Shown: positions 11,881-19,652 of the stretch, piece after piece
Position numbering within the stretch: position 1 is the first letter of the stretch
Layout of the letters: every line of letters begins with the position of its first letter
NCBI RefSeq assembly: GCF_002014855.1
Contig: NZ_MUYV01000002.1
Coordinates: 1-53,938, forward strand
Direction: 5' to 3'
Length of the DNA: 53,938 nt
Source of the DNA: Moraxella porci DSM 25326
Lineage (GTDB): Bacteria; Pseudomonadota; Gammaproteobacteria; Pseudomonadales; Moraxellaceae
The notes under the pieces: generated by a model
What the model saw: only the letters and a program-made list of their open reading frames with translations
Told to the model about the DNA's origin: nothing
Databases searched by the model: none
Translations under genes and position numbers: made by a program

Positions 11881-12348
11881 TTACAAACCCCACCTATCAA
11901 AATGATTTTCCAGTATCTGTTTAGTACCACTGCTATAATACCAATCATTATAGTTTCCAATTACCTCAAGAGTAAATTCTCCATTCTTGATATGATAATA
12001 ACACAAGCCTCTTCCAGGAATCTTTCTTGATGAATCCTTTGAGCACCATGAGTAGTAATCATTATTTACATCTTGCAGATGTGATAGATCGTTTGGAAAT
12101 TCGCCATACAAACTTTTATATTGCTCTATATTTTCTAGTAAAAAATAAAATCTAGTTTGTGTTTGATTTTTTGATTCTTGCTGCAATAAGATATTGAATA
12201 TTAACAAAATTATTAACAATGCAAAACTTAAAAAAATGAAATTTTTAATTTTTATTTTAAATAATTTTGCCAATATAATAGATGCAGAAATGATAATAAT
12301 CCACATTGAAAATGCATAAAAATATGGCAGTAATTCTAATTTCATCAT
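11881..12348 (-). CDS. small membrane protein of unknown function
   Basis: This protein has about 155 residues. Two hydrophobic segments lie near the N-terminus (about residues 9-30 and 36-54). A polar domain of about 100 residues follows, with RFYFLLENIEQYKSLYGEFP and WCSKDSSRKIPGRGLCYYHI. The composition is AT-rich and unlike the flanking housekeeping genes, which suggests transfer. No family is recognised. The layout (two membrane spans plus a small soluble domain, isolated in a repeat-rich patch) is seen in immunity proteins, but this is inference. The start may be either of two adjacent ATGs (12348 or 12345). Confidence 0.65.
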   Translation of the reverse strand: MMKLELLPYFYAFSMWIIIISASIILAKLFKIKIKNFIFLSFALLIILLIFNILLQQESKNQTQTRFYFLLENIEQYKSLYGEFPNDLSHLQDVNNDYYSWCSKDSSRKIPGRGLCYYHIKNGEFTLEVIGNYNDWYYSSGTKQILENHFDRWGL

Positions 12349-12430
12349 ATTATTTATTTTGTAAATAATGGCTTTATTGTCTTATTGGTTATTCCTGAAT
12401 ACTTTCTCATATCCTTTTCTGGTAGTGCGT

Positions 12431-12454
12431 ACAACGCACCACTGAAACAGATTT
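12431..12454. repeat. 24-bp repeat, copy 1
   Basis: On the minus strand this copy starts AAATCTGTTTCA and continues TGGTGCGTTGT after one base. It matches 13296-13319 at 23 of 24 positions. It overlaps the GTGCGT-ACA-ACGCAC palindrome (12425-12439), and a diverged inverted palindrome follows at 12458-12474. Confidence 0.8.
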
Positions 12455-12480
12455 ATGGTTCGTTGTACGCACCTTGCCAC

Positions 12481-13221
12481 TTAATTATCGTTATTGCTTT
12501 CCACACCAACCTCTTCATCTTCTCTCTTTGCAACAATAAAAAAGCATTCATCTACATCTTCTAATATATAAGCCATAGTGCGAGCGAGATAAAAACAACG
12601 ATTTCTAATTCTAAAGAGCATATATGACATCTTGTAATCATCATCTAGGAGCATAAAGTCATTTAAAAGACGACATTCATCGATCAATATTTCTAATCCG
12701 TACCCCAAATCCATAAAATACCATGTATAATCATGCGTGACTTCAGAAACTTTCGTGTCTGAATTTTGCATATTACTTGCCATGATTTGTATAAGATTAC
12801 GCTGGAAGTCCATAAGAAAATCAAAATACTCAAATCCAAACACTTTATAAGTCATTGGCGTCTGATCAAATTCCACAAGACCATATTCTATTGGTTTAAC
12901 AGTGTGGAAATTTCTATCATGCAAAGCAAGGTTTCTCATGCTTTCTACAATACAAGCTAGGGCGTGTTGAAGTTGACCTAACCACACCTGAATCATGGTA
13001 AAATTGCTTGACTTTATTTTTGTCTTATCTGCAGCATAAGCGTTGTTAAAGTCATTAATTCCTTTTTTTAACTTGGAAAACTCATTACAAAAGTTATGAT
13101 TCCAATCAGTAGTAAAATCAAATGGTAGCTCTCTTAGATCTTTCACTCCCAAGCCCATGAGTTTGTATTTGTAAATAATGGCATCTCTGAGTACATTTAG
13201 ATTAAAAAGATTATCTTTCAT
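12481..13221 (-). CDS. hypothetical protein, accessory region
   Basis: This 246-residue, soluble, mostly helical and aromatic-rich protein matches no family I recognise. It has the segments WNHNFCNEFSKLKKGINDF, NLALHDRNFHTVKP and LLDDDYKMSYMLFRIRNRCF, and an acidic C-terminus. Codon use is AT-rich. Its ATG overlaps, as ATGA, the stop of a short frame running in from the transposase remnant and 24-bp repeat upstream. This suggests the gene was once the second member of a coupled pair. An immunity or antitoxin role is possible but unsupported by homology. Confidence 0.65.
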   Translation of the reverse strand: MKDNLFNLNVLRDAIIYKYKLMGLGVKDLRELPFDFTTDWNHNFCNEFSKLKKGINDFNNAYAADKTKIKSSNFTMIQVWLGQLQHALACIVESMRNLALHDRNFHTVKPIEYGLVEFDQTPMTYKVFGFEYFDFLMDFQRNLIQIMASNMQNSDTKVSEVTHDYTWYFMDLGYGLEILIDECRLLNDFMLLDDDYKMSYMLFRIRNRCFYLARTMAYILEDVDECFFIVAKREDEEVGVESNNDN

Positions 13222-13263
13222 TTCAGTTTCCTGTTTTCTTTTCCTGCCTTTTGGATTTTGTCG

Positions 13264-13416
13264 TCATTGACAGAACCATCGAGTGCGTAGGGTGCACAAC
13301 GCACCATTGAAACAGATTTGCTTAGCAACATCAACAGCACGCTGATTTTGTTCTTCTATGGGTTTGACCATTTCTAGTTTAAATTCGTTGCTGTACTGCT
13401 TACGCTGTTTTGTCAT
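13264..13416 (-). pseudogene. truncated IS3-type transposase OrfA remnant
   Basis: The frame begins MTKQRKQYSNEFKLEMV and continues with IEEQNQRAVDVAKQ, the helix-turn-helix start of IS3/IS150-type OrfA proteins. After about 33 residues the similarity ends exactly where the 24-bp repeat begins, and the frame stops 17 codons later. No OrfB or terminal inverted repeats are visible. It is a dead fragment of an insertion sequence joined to a dispersed repeat. Confidence 0.7.
13296..13319. repeat. 24-bp repeat, copy 2
   Basis: This is the partner of 12431-12454, with one mismatch. It lies at the breakpoint of the OrfA remnant and is followed by a GTGCGT...ACGCAC palindrome at 13283-13302. Confidence 0.8.
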
Positions 13417-13588
13417 GAGAAGTTACTCCTAGTTTGGGGTAGTACAACCTCTTATACGATGTCTGGGAATGTTGTACTGGTGCACATCAGTGTTAAGACT
13501 GGTGCCGATATTATACGCCAAATCACTGTTTTGCCCATAACTGTGGCGACAGTTTCGCCTTGATGATTATGATGGAATATTTCGTGGT

Positions 13589-13984
13589 TTAGGGTTTTTG
13601 CGACTCATATAACCTTACGTCATTATTGCGTTGCAATTCACATCTAGCAACTCCGCCAAGTTGTTCTATTTGGATATTGGTGTATTTTAATAGAGCATCT
13701 ATTGAATAGTTGTACGTTACAGGATGCCAATACATCAAAAGACAAATGGAGACAACAATAAATATAATGTTGGTGGTTGATTTTTTGCGTTTAAAGAAAA
13801 ACCAAAATAAGAAAAATAAAAAATTTAACAAAAACAAAATAGAGGATAACAGTAGGGCGACACCTACGGAGCTGTCCTGATAAATACATATTCCCTCGGA
13901 AATACCCCAAGAATCATACCTATTTAGAAAGAAAAATATAAGAAAACAAATGCAAATAGACAATACAGTATTGATTATTTTCAT
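13589..13984 (-). CDS. small integral membrane protein, unknown (possible immunity protein)
   Basis: This 131-residue, AT-rich gene encodes three hydrophobic spans: about residues 4-22, 41-68 (with LFFLFWFFF) and 73-90. A short polar C-terminus follows. No family is recognised. Its ATG overlaps the stop of the upstream headless frame (ATGA, 13981-13984), the usual coupling of second genes in toxin-immunity or other tight pairs. Position and topology would suit an immunity protein against a toxin C-terminus, as an inference only. Confidence 0.65.
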   Translation of the reverse strand: MKIINTVLSICICFLIFFFLNRYDSWGISEGICIYQDSSVGVALLLSSILFLLNFLFFLFWFFFKRKKSTTNIIFIVVSICLLMYWHPVTYNYSIDALLKYTNIQIEQLGGVARCELQRNNDVRLYESQKP

Positions 13985-14154
13985 TTTATCAACTCTTTTA
14001 TTCTGGACTTTCTTTTTAAGATACTGTCTGCGTATGAGGTATTTTGCATAATTTCTTCCCTTGTTAACTCCAGCCCTCGATTATATCTTGCACCAGCAAT
14101 TCTAATATGTTCATCGCCCTGTACTGGTACAATTGTTTTAACTGTATTCGGTGG
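13981..14154 (-). pseudogene. headless C-terminal gene fragment (57 codons)
   Basis: This frame has no start codon near its beginning. It reads PPNTVKTIVPVQGDEH, then IRIAGARYNRGLEL, then TREEIMQNTSYADSI, and ends in a lysine/arginine-rich stretch and a TGA that overlaps the next gene's ATG. The charged, well-composed sequence and the stop/start overlap argue for a genuine gene end cut off at its 5' side. The cut lies about 45 nt downstream of the tRNA-Gly terminator. It could be the C-terminus of a secreted polymorphic toxin, but the family is not recognised. Confidence 0.5.
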
Positions 14155-14198
14155 CTAGTAAGTCTTGGGTAGTCAGGGTGTTTGTGGTTTTAAACAAC

Positions 14199-14232
14199 AA
14201 AAAAGCCCAAACCGTTCGATTTGGACTTTTTA
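14199..14232 (-). terminator. terminator of tRNA-Gly
   Basis: On the minus strand AAAGTCCAAAT-CGAACG-GTTTGGGCTTTTTT forms a stem with a T-tract just after the tRNA 3' end. The A-rich opposite side may make it work in both directions. Confidence 0.8.
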
Positions 14233-14237
14233 AAATT

Positions 14238-14313
14238 TGGAGCGGGAAACGAGATTCGAACTCGCGACCCCAACCTTGGCAAGGTTGTGCTCTACCAACT
14301 GAGCTATTCCCGC
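14238..14313 (-). tRNA. tRNA-Gly (GCC)
   Basis: This 76-nt cloverleaf is almost identical to the familiar enterobacterial glycine tRNA. The acceptor is GCGGGAA/TTCCCGC, the D arm is AGCTCAGTTGGTAGAGC, the anticodon loop is TTGCCAA, the T arm is GAGTTCGAATCTC, and the 3' TCCA is encoded. Confidence 0.97.
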
Positions 14314-14340
14314 TGATCAGCATTCGCTGTATGGGTGCGT

Positions 14341-14368
14341 ATTATACAGGATAATTATCACGCGTCAA
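14341..14368 (-). promoter_or_regulatory. sigma-70 promoter of tRNA-Gly
   Basis: TTGACG (14363-14368) and TATAAT (14341-14346) on the minus strand are separated by 16 bp, directly upstream of the tRNA. Confidence 0.82.
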
Positions 14369-14432
14369 GCATTTTTTTTAATTTTTTGGAAAATTTTTCA
14401 AAATTATTGGCTTACAGCGTGATGCGGCAATA

Positions 14433-15923
14433 TTAAGCGCCCATCACAGTCAGCTCAATGCCCCATTTGGCGAACCAATGCGCCTCGTCTTGGATGTTGA
14501 TGACACAAGCTTGATGCTCAGGTCGATCAATCTTGACGGTGATGTGCCAGTGGTTGTCATCGACGGCAAGCTGTATCTGCTGCTTACTCAGCTCAAAGCG
14601 GCCATAATTGGCGACCACCGACAGCCGCAGCAGCAGCGCCAGATAGGATAATGCCACGCCACCAGCTTTGATGACTCGCTCGCAGTCATCCATATTGATG
14701 GCTCGGCGATGATAGCGCACCAACAGTGACAGCTTTTCTTGGTCGGTGCGAGAAAAACCCGCCATATCGGCATGCCTAAGCAGATAGCTGCCGTGCTTAT
14801 GGTAGCCGCTGTGACCAATGGCCAAGCCCACTTCGTGCAAAAGCGCTGCCCTTTTTAGCATTTGCTCGCCGTCTGCTGGCAGCGACAGCGCGCTTTGGAC
14901 TTGATTAAATAGTTGAGCGGCGGTTTTGGCGACGCGTTTGGCTTGTTTTTTATCCACCCCAAAGCGATCAATAATCGCCGCCACACTGTCATCACGCACA
15001 TCATGAAAATCCATGCGCGACAACATGTCATACATCACACCCTCACGCAGCGCACCATCACAATAACGCAAAAGACGGATCCCAAAGACCTTCATGATCG
15101 CCAATAAAATCGCCACGCCTGCTGGGAAAATGGCCTTTCGATGTGCTTTTACGCCTTCCATCTCAATCTCATTGACATGCGCGCAAGCGATGAGTGAGGC
15201 TTTGAGCTGCTCAACACCTGCCAGCGTGATCTCTTCACCCAAGCCAAAGCCAGCCAGCGCCTGTCCGATGGTCTTGATGGTGCCTGATGAACCCAATGCC
15301 TCATCAAAGCCTGTTTTTTTATATAGACTGGCGAATTTGATGACTTCTTTTTGGGCGGCATAAATCGCCTTTTCAAAAGCCAATGCGCTGATCACACCAT
15401 CCCCAAAAAACTGCTGACTAAAGCTGACTGCGCCAATTTGGGTGCTTTCGGTCAACAGCGGTGTGAAATTCTGGCCGATGATCAGCTCAGTTGAGCCGCC
15501 ACCGATGTCCACCACCAGTCGCTGCTTATTGCTCGGACAAGTATGCGCCACGCCCAAATAAATCAGCCGCGCTTCTTCGCGCCCTGAGATGATCTCGATG
15601 GGTGCAGGCAAAATGTCATTGGCATGCGCGATGAAAGCTTGGCTGTTTGCCGCACGGCGCAGGGTGTTGGTCGCCACCACACGCAGATGCGCGCTGTTGA
15701 CATCCCCAAGTCTGCCAGCAAAGCGCTGCAAGCACTCAAAGCCGCGCTCCATCACCGCAGGCGACAGCTGATTGTGCGCATCAAGCCCCATCGCCAGCTG
15801 CACTTTTTCGCTCATCGATGCCACGCGCTTTAATTGATCACCGTGTCGCTCTGCGATGGCCAGATGAATGCTGTTAGAGCCGATATCAACAGCGGCAAAT
15901 CGTTGGGTGTCTGATAACGGCAT
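14433..15923 (-). CDS. ppx: exopolyphosphatase (Ppx/GppA family)
   Basis: This 496-residue enzyme releases phosphate from the ends of polyphosphate and may also hydrolyse pppGpp. Ppx/GppA proteins share an actin-like ATPase fold. The first phosphate loop is AAVDIGSNSIHLAIAE at about residues 10-25, and the second, VVDIGGGSTELIIG, at about 137-150. GREEARLIYLG lies between them, and SSGTIKT follows. The C-terminal HD-like part has RAALLHEVGLAIGHSGYHKHG. It lies 3 nt downstream of phoR as the last gene of the pst-pho series, which favours a polyphosphatase role in phosphate homeostasis over GppA. Confidence 0.92.
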   Translation of the reverse strand: MPLSDTQRFAAVDIGSNSIHLAIAERHGDQLKRVASMSEKVQLAMGLDAHNQLSPAVMERGFECLQRFAGRLGDVNSAHLRVVATNTLRRAANSQAFIAHANDILPAPIEIISGREEARLIYLGVAHTCPSNKQRLVVDIGGGSTELIIGQNFTPLLTESTQIGAVSFSQQFFGDGVISALAFEKAIYAAQKEVIKFASLYKKTGFDEALGSSGTIKTIGQALAGFGLGEEITLAGVEQLKASLIACAHVNEIEMEGVKAHRKAIFPAGVAILLAIMKVFGIRLLRYCDGALREGVMYDMLSRMDFHDVRDDSVAAIIDRFGVDKKQAKRVAKTAAQLFNQVQSALSLPADGEQMLKRAALLHEVGLAIGHSGYHKHGSYLLRHADMAGFSRTDQEKLSLLVRYHRRAINMDDCERVIKAGGVALSYLALLLRLSVVANYGRFELSKQQIQLAVDDNHWHITVKIDRPEHQACVINIQDEAHWFAKWGIELTVMGA

Positions 15924-15926
15924 GGG

Positions 15927-16958
15927 TCATATCGCCTGTGTCTGTGTGCTGATGATGTGGCTGCTTGGGAAGATGATGCGAAAAGTCGAGCCCTGCCCCT
16001 CTTTTGAGATGACTTGCAACCTAGCATTGTGCTTATTAAGCACATGTTTGACGATGGCAAGCCCAAGCCCTGTACCGCCTGTGGCACGACTGCGCCCACT
16101 GTCCACACGATAAAAACGCTCGGTAAGCCTGCCGACATGCTCCTCGCTGATGCCGATGCCATTATCCGTCACGCTCAAATGCACCTCTGCACCCACTTCC
16201 TCATAAATAATGTCAATCTCCCCACCCGCTGGCGTGTATTTGATGGCATTGAGTACCAGATTGCTGATCGCGCTGTACAGATACGCCTCGATGCCTAGGA
16301 TGTTCTTATCGGTGTCCAGATGCACATCGATCAGATGCCCTGCTTGATTGCTGGCTTGAGCTTGATCAAATACCTGCATCAACAGGCGCGGCATGTTCAC
16401 TGCCATCATCGGCTTGGTCTCATCGCTTTCAAGGCGAGATAGCATGAGCAGATCATTGATCAGATCATTCATGCGTACCGCTTGCTCTTGCATGAGCTTT
16501 AGGCCGCGCATCCATGCAGGCTTAATGTCCTCAGCCATGGTGAAATTTTCAAGATAACCCAAGATCACCGTCAATGGCGTACGCAGCTCGTGCGAGACAT
16601 TGCCCACAAAGTCGGTGCGCATCTGCTCAAGCTGCTGCATGCGCGTGTGATCTTTGATGACGATGCTGACTTGGGATTGGTTCAGATAAATCGCAGTCAG
16701 CTGCAATAAGCTGCCTGTCAGATCCTGATGTTGGTAGAGAGTTAATGATGGCTCGGTCGCAGTCAATCGACCAATCTGCTGACAAAAATCCGCCCCAAAA
16801 TAATCGATGCCAGACATCAGATCATCATCTGCAATGCCCAAGAGCGATCTGGCAGTTTGGTTGATAAAATCAATCGCCCAGTCAGTCGTATTGATGATGG
16901 TGATGCCATCATTGAGTGCGTGTAAGACTTGCTTAAAATCGACATCAGCTTGGCGCAT
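15927..16958 (-). CDS. phoR: phosphate regulon sensor kinase PhoR, without membrane domain
   Basis: This histidine kinase has 343 residues. It phosphorylates PhoB at low phosphate and dephosphorylates it at high phosphate. It has an N-terminal PAS domain (about 6-105), a HisKA domain with FVGNVSHELRTPL (H123), and a catalytic domain with the N box NLVLNAIKYT, DNGIGI and GTGLGLAIV. The two membrane spans and charged region found before PAS in E. coli PhoR are missing. The start overlaps the phoB stop as TAATG, which leaves little room for a longer protein. It should be cytosolic or recruited to the membrane by partners. Confidence 0.92.
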   Translation of the reverse strand: MRQADVDFKQVLHALNDGITIINTTDWAIDFINQTARSLLGIADDDLMSGIDYFGADFCQQIGRLTATEPSLTLYQHQDLTGSLLQLTAIYLNQSQVSIVIKDHTRMQQLEQMRTDFVGNVSHELRTPLTVILGYLENFTMAEDIKPAWMRGLKLMQEQAVRMNDLINDLLMLSRLESDETKPMMAVNMPRLLMQVFDQAQASNQAGHLIDVHLDTDKNILGIEAYLYSAISNLVLNAIKYTPAGGEIDIIYEEVGAEVHLSVTDNGIGISEEHVGRLTERFYRVDSGRSRATGGTGLGLAIVKHVLNKHNARLQVISKEGQGSTFRIIFPSSHIISTQTQAI

Positions 16959-17650
16959 TATCGTTGATCCGAAAAGCGATAACCTGTGCCGCGCACCGTC
17001 TGGATCAGCGTATCAGCGCCAAACGGCGCCAACAGCTTACGCAGGCGTCTGATATGCACATCGACTGTGCGCTCATCGATATACACATTGCCGCCCCAGA
17101 CAGCATCTAAGATCTGCGCTCGGGTATAAGCGCGCTCGGCATGTGTCACAAAAAAGCACAACAAGCGATATTCGGTGCTGCTCATCACCACCTCCTCGCC
17201 ATCGGCCATCACTCGCTGACTTGCGGTATTGATGGTGAGGTTGCCTGCCTGCATCGATTCTTTGCCCATGCCAGCGCCCGTGCGACGCAGCACCGCCTTG
17301 ATGCGACTGATCAGCTCACGCGTGCTAAATGGCTTGGTGATATAATCATCAGCGCCAGCATCTAGGCCATAGACCTTATTATCCTCCTCACCTTTGGCGG
17401 TGAGCATGATGATGGGAATGTCGGCAGTGGTTGGGTTTTTTTTGAGCCTGCGCGCAAAATCGATGCCCGATTCGCCATGCGGCATCATCCAATCGAGTAG
17501 GATCAAATCTGGCGCCTCATCAACAACGGCAATATAAGCGCCTTGGGTATCGAACGCCTGCACCACCGAAAAATCCGACAGCTCCAGTGTATTGGCGATC
17601 AGCTCATTGATGGCAGGCTCATCTTCCACAACCAAGATTTTTGCACTCAT
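16958..17650 (-). CDS. phoB: phosphate regulon response regulator PhoB
   Basis: This 230-residue OmpR/PhoB-class regulator has a receiver domain with phospho-acceptor D53 in LLDWMMPHG, the acidic pair E9/D10, and the conserved lysine in ITKPFS. The C-terminal winged helix has the recognition segment YIDERTVDVHIRRLRKLL and ends in VRGTGYRFSDQR. The start at 17650 has GGGAG ten bases upstream and matches the family; upstream codons in frame are not family-like. It should bind the half-site array in front of pstS. It is translationally coupled to phoR by a 1-nt overlap. Confidence 0.96.
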   Translation of the reverse strand: MSAKILVVEDEPAINELIANTLELSDFSVVQAFDTQGAYIAVVDEAPDLILLDWMMPHGESGIDFARRLKKNPTTADIPIIMLTAKGEEDNKVYGLDAGADDYITKPFSTRELISRIKAVLRRTGAGMGKESMQAGNLTINTASQRVMADGEEVVMSSTEYRLLCFFVTHAERAYTRAQILDAVWGGNVYIDERTVDVHIRRLRKLLAPFGADTLIQTVRGTGYRFSDQR

Positions 17651-17856
17651 AGAGGGCAGACTCCCTAACATATCCTTTGGATACAACAAATAAGGTTTTT
17701 GTGTATGAAATCGGGTAGATTGTAGCATAAATCTTCTTTCCTGACAGCCATCAATGAGGATTTGTGTGAATCTGGTTTTAAGGTTGGCAGATGCGGCACT
17801 CGATCCCATTGAACCGAGTGCGCTTGGCAAAAAACTTCGGATGCCGCTACAGAGAA

Positions 17857-18708
17857 TCAGCCATGACGGCCAGCGATGTAGTCAGCGGTTGCCTGCACTT
17901 TTGGCGCATTAAAGATTTGTTCGGTTTTGCCCATCTCAATCATATCGCCAAGATACATATAAGCGGTGTAGTCCGAGCAGCGTACAGCTTGTTGCATGTT
18001 GTGCGTGACGATGGCGATGGTGTAGTCTTGTTTAAGATCATGGATCAGCTCTTCGATGGCGCCTGTTGAAATCGGATCGAGTGCCGATGTCGGCTCATCG
18101 AGTAGCAAAACCTCTGGACGGGTAGCGACAGAGCGCGCGATACACAGACGCTGCTGCTGACCACCTGAGAGCGATAGGCCAGATTTTTTCAGCTTATCTT
18201 TAACTTCATTCCACAGTGCTGACTTTTGTAGCGCCCATTCCACGCGGTCATCCAGCTCAGACTTTGACAAATTTTCATACAATTTTACGCCAAAAGCCAC
18301 ATTGTCATAGATTGACATGGCAAATGGCGTTGGCTTTTGGAACACCATCCCGACGCGTGCGCGCAGCAAATTGACATCGATGCGACTGTCTAAGATATTT
18401 TGGTCATCCAAGATGATCTCGCCAGTGGCACGCATGCCAGCATACAGATCATACATGCGGTTTAGGGTGCGAAGCAAGGTAGATTTGCCACAGCCTGATG
18501 GCCCGATAAATGCGGTGACTTTTTTGTCGGCGATGTCTAAGTTGATATTTTTAAGCGCCTTATAATCACCATAATAAAAGTCCAAATTACGCACCTGCAC
18601 CTTGGCGGCAGTCTGCTCTTGAGTTTGGATTTGGTTTTTGCTGTCAACTTGACTGCCTGTAAACAAAGTATTCATGGTAGGATTGATGCTTTGGTTGAAT
18701 GTATTCAT
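17857..18708 (-). CDS. pstB: phosphate ABC transporter ATPase PstB
   Basis: PstB powers high-affinity phosphate uptake. The 283-residue protein has Walker A GPSGCGKS at 69-76, the signature LSGGQ at 180-184, Walker B LLLDEP at about 201-206 and the switch histidine in IVTHNMQQA. The N-terminal 35 residues before the ABC core form an extension rich in Gln and Asn that E. coli PstB lacks. The ATG at 18708 has GAGGA eight bases upstream; a TTG 15 nt further out is less likely. The gene follows pstA by 60 nt. Confidence 0.96.
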   Translation of the reverse strand: MNTFNQSINPTMNTLFTGSQVDSKNQIQTQEQTAAKVQVRNLDFYYGDYKALKNINLDIADKKVTAFIGPSGCGKSTLLRTLNRMYDLYAGMRATGEIILDDQNILDSRIDVNLLRARVGMVFQKPTPFAMSIYDNVAFGVKLYENLSKSELDDRVEWALQKSALWNEVKDKLKKSGLSLSGGQQQRLCIARSVATRPEVLLLDEPTSALDPISTGAIEELIHDLKQDYTIAIVTHNMQQAVRCSDYTAYMYLGDMIEMGKTEQIFNAPKVQATADYIAGRHG

Positions 18709-18768
18709 GATAATTTTCCTCAAACGGTAGCTAAATTCGATCCCAAATCGGGCATCGCTATGGCTGAA

Positions 18769-19641
18769 TTAATGGGCTTTAGCGGACAATGCACGGGCGA
18801 TGATGTTCAATAGCAGCACCGCAAATGTGATCAATAAAGCCGCCGCCCAAGCCAGCGCATGCCAATTTTCATAAGGACTCATGGCAAATTGGTAAATGGT
18901 GTTTGGTAAGTTTGCCATCGCCTGCGACATGTCTGTGCTAAAGTATTGGTTATTAAGCGCGGTGAACAATAACGGTGCTGTCTCGCCTGCGATGCGCGCA
19001 AAGGCCAATAGTACACCTGTGATGACGCCTGCTTTGGCTGATTTTAGGGTGATCGAGCCGACCAATTTATACTTGGGTGCGCCCAATGCATAGCCTGCCT
19101 CGCGCAAATTATTCGGTACCAGTAGCAGCATGCTTTCGGTGGTACGAATCACCACAGGGATGACGATGATGGCCAACGCCACAACGCCTGCCCAGCCCGA
19201 AAAGCCGCGCCCTTGCACCATCAATGCAAACACGAACAGGCCGATGACGATCGATGGCGCTGATAACAGGATGTCATTCATAAAACGCGTGGCACGACCA
19301 AGCCAGCCACCTTGATCAAACTCTGCCAAATACACACCTGTCAAAATCCCGATCGGCGTACCCAGCGCAAGGCCTGCAAATGAAATCATCACCGAACCGA
19401 CGATGGCATTTCTAAGGCCACCCTCTGCCATCGGTGGTGGCGTATCTAGGCTAAATACAGGCATCGTCATCAAGCCTTGAATGCCTTGAGCAAATAAAGT
19501 CACCAAAATCCAAGCCAACCAAAACAAGCCAAACACCATCGCCAACGCTGTCAGGCTCATGGCAATGCGGCTCATGGCACGGCGGCGATGATATTTTGGT
19601 AGATGAATGCGGCTGGTGAATGCCGATTTTTCACTAATCAT
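18769..19641 (-). CDS. pstA: phosphate ABC transporter permease PstA
   Basis: This inner-membrane permease of about 290 residues has six spans and is one half of the PstCA channel. A basic N-terminus (PKYHRRRAMSR) precedes the first span. The coupling-loop motif for PstB reads LREAGYALGAPKYK, and IAGETAPLLFTA lies near the fifth span. The ATG at 19641 is preferred because GAGGA lies nine bases upstream. The alternative at 19656 would overlap pstC by 4 nt. Confidence 0.95.
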   Translation of the reverse strand: MISEKSAFTSRIHLPKYHRRRAMSRIAMSLTALAMVFGLFWLAWILVTLFAQGIQGLMTMPVFSLDTPPPMAEGGLRNAIVGSVMISFAGLALGTPIGILTGVYLAEFDQGGWLGRATRFMNDILLSAPSIVIGLFVFALMVQGRGFSGWAGVVALAIIVIPVVIRTTESMLLLVPNNLREAGYALGAPKYKLVGSITLKSAKAGVITGVLLAFARIAGETAPLLFTALNNQYFSTDMSQAMANLPNTIYQFAMSPYENWHALAWAAALLITFAVLLLNIIARALSAKAH

Positions 19642-19652
19642 GGTACTTATCC

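Noticed and set aside
13440..13588. Inverted TAGTACAAC/GTTGTACTG as IS terminal repeats upstream of the OrfA remnant
   Set aside because: The arms are only about 9 bp, are placed on the same side of the remnant, and do not resemble IS3 ends. This 150-nt stretch holds no other feature I can support.
14138..14323. Minus-strand frame running through tRNA-Gly
   Set aside because: It translates the tRNA and its terminator. Its last codons (QDLLATEYS) abut the headless fragment in another phase, so a past frameshift is conceivable but cannot be shown.
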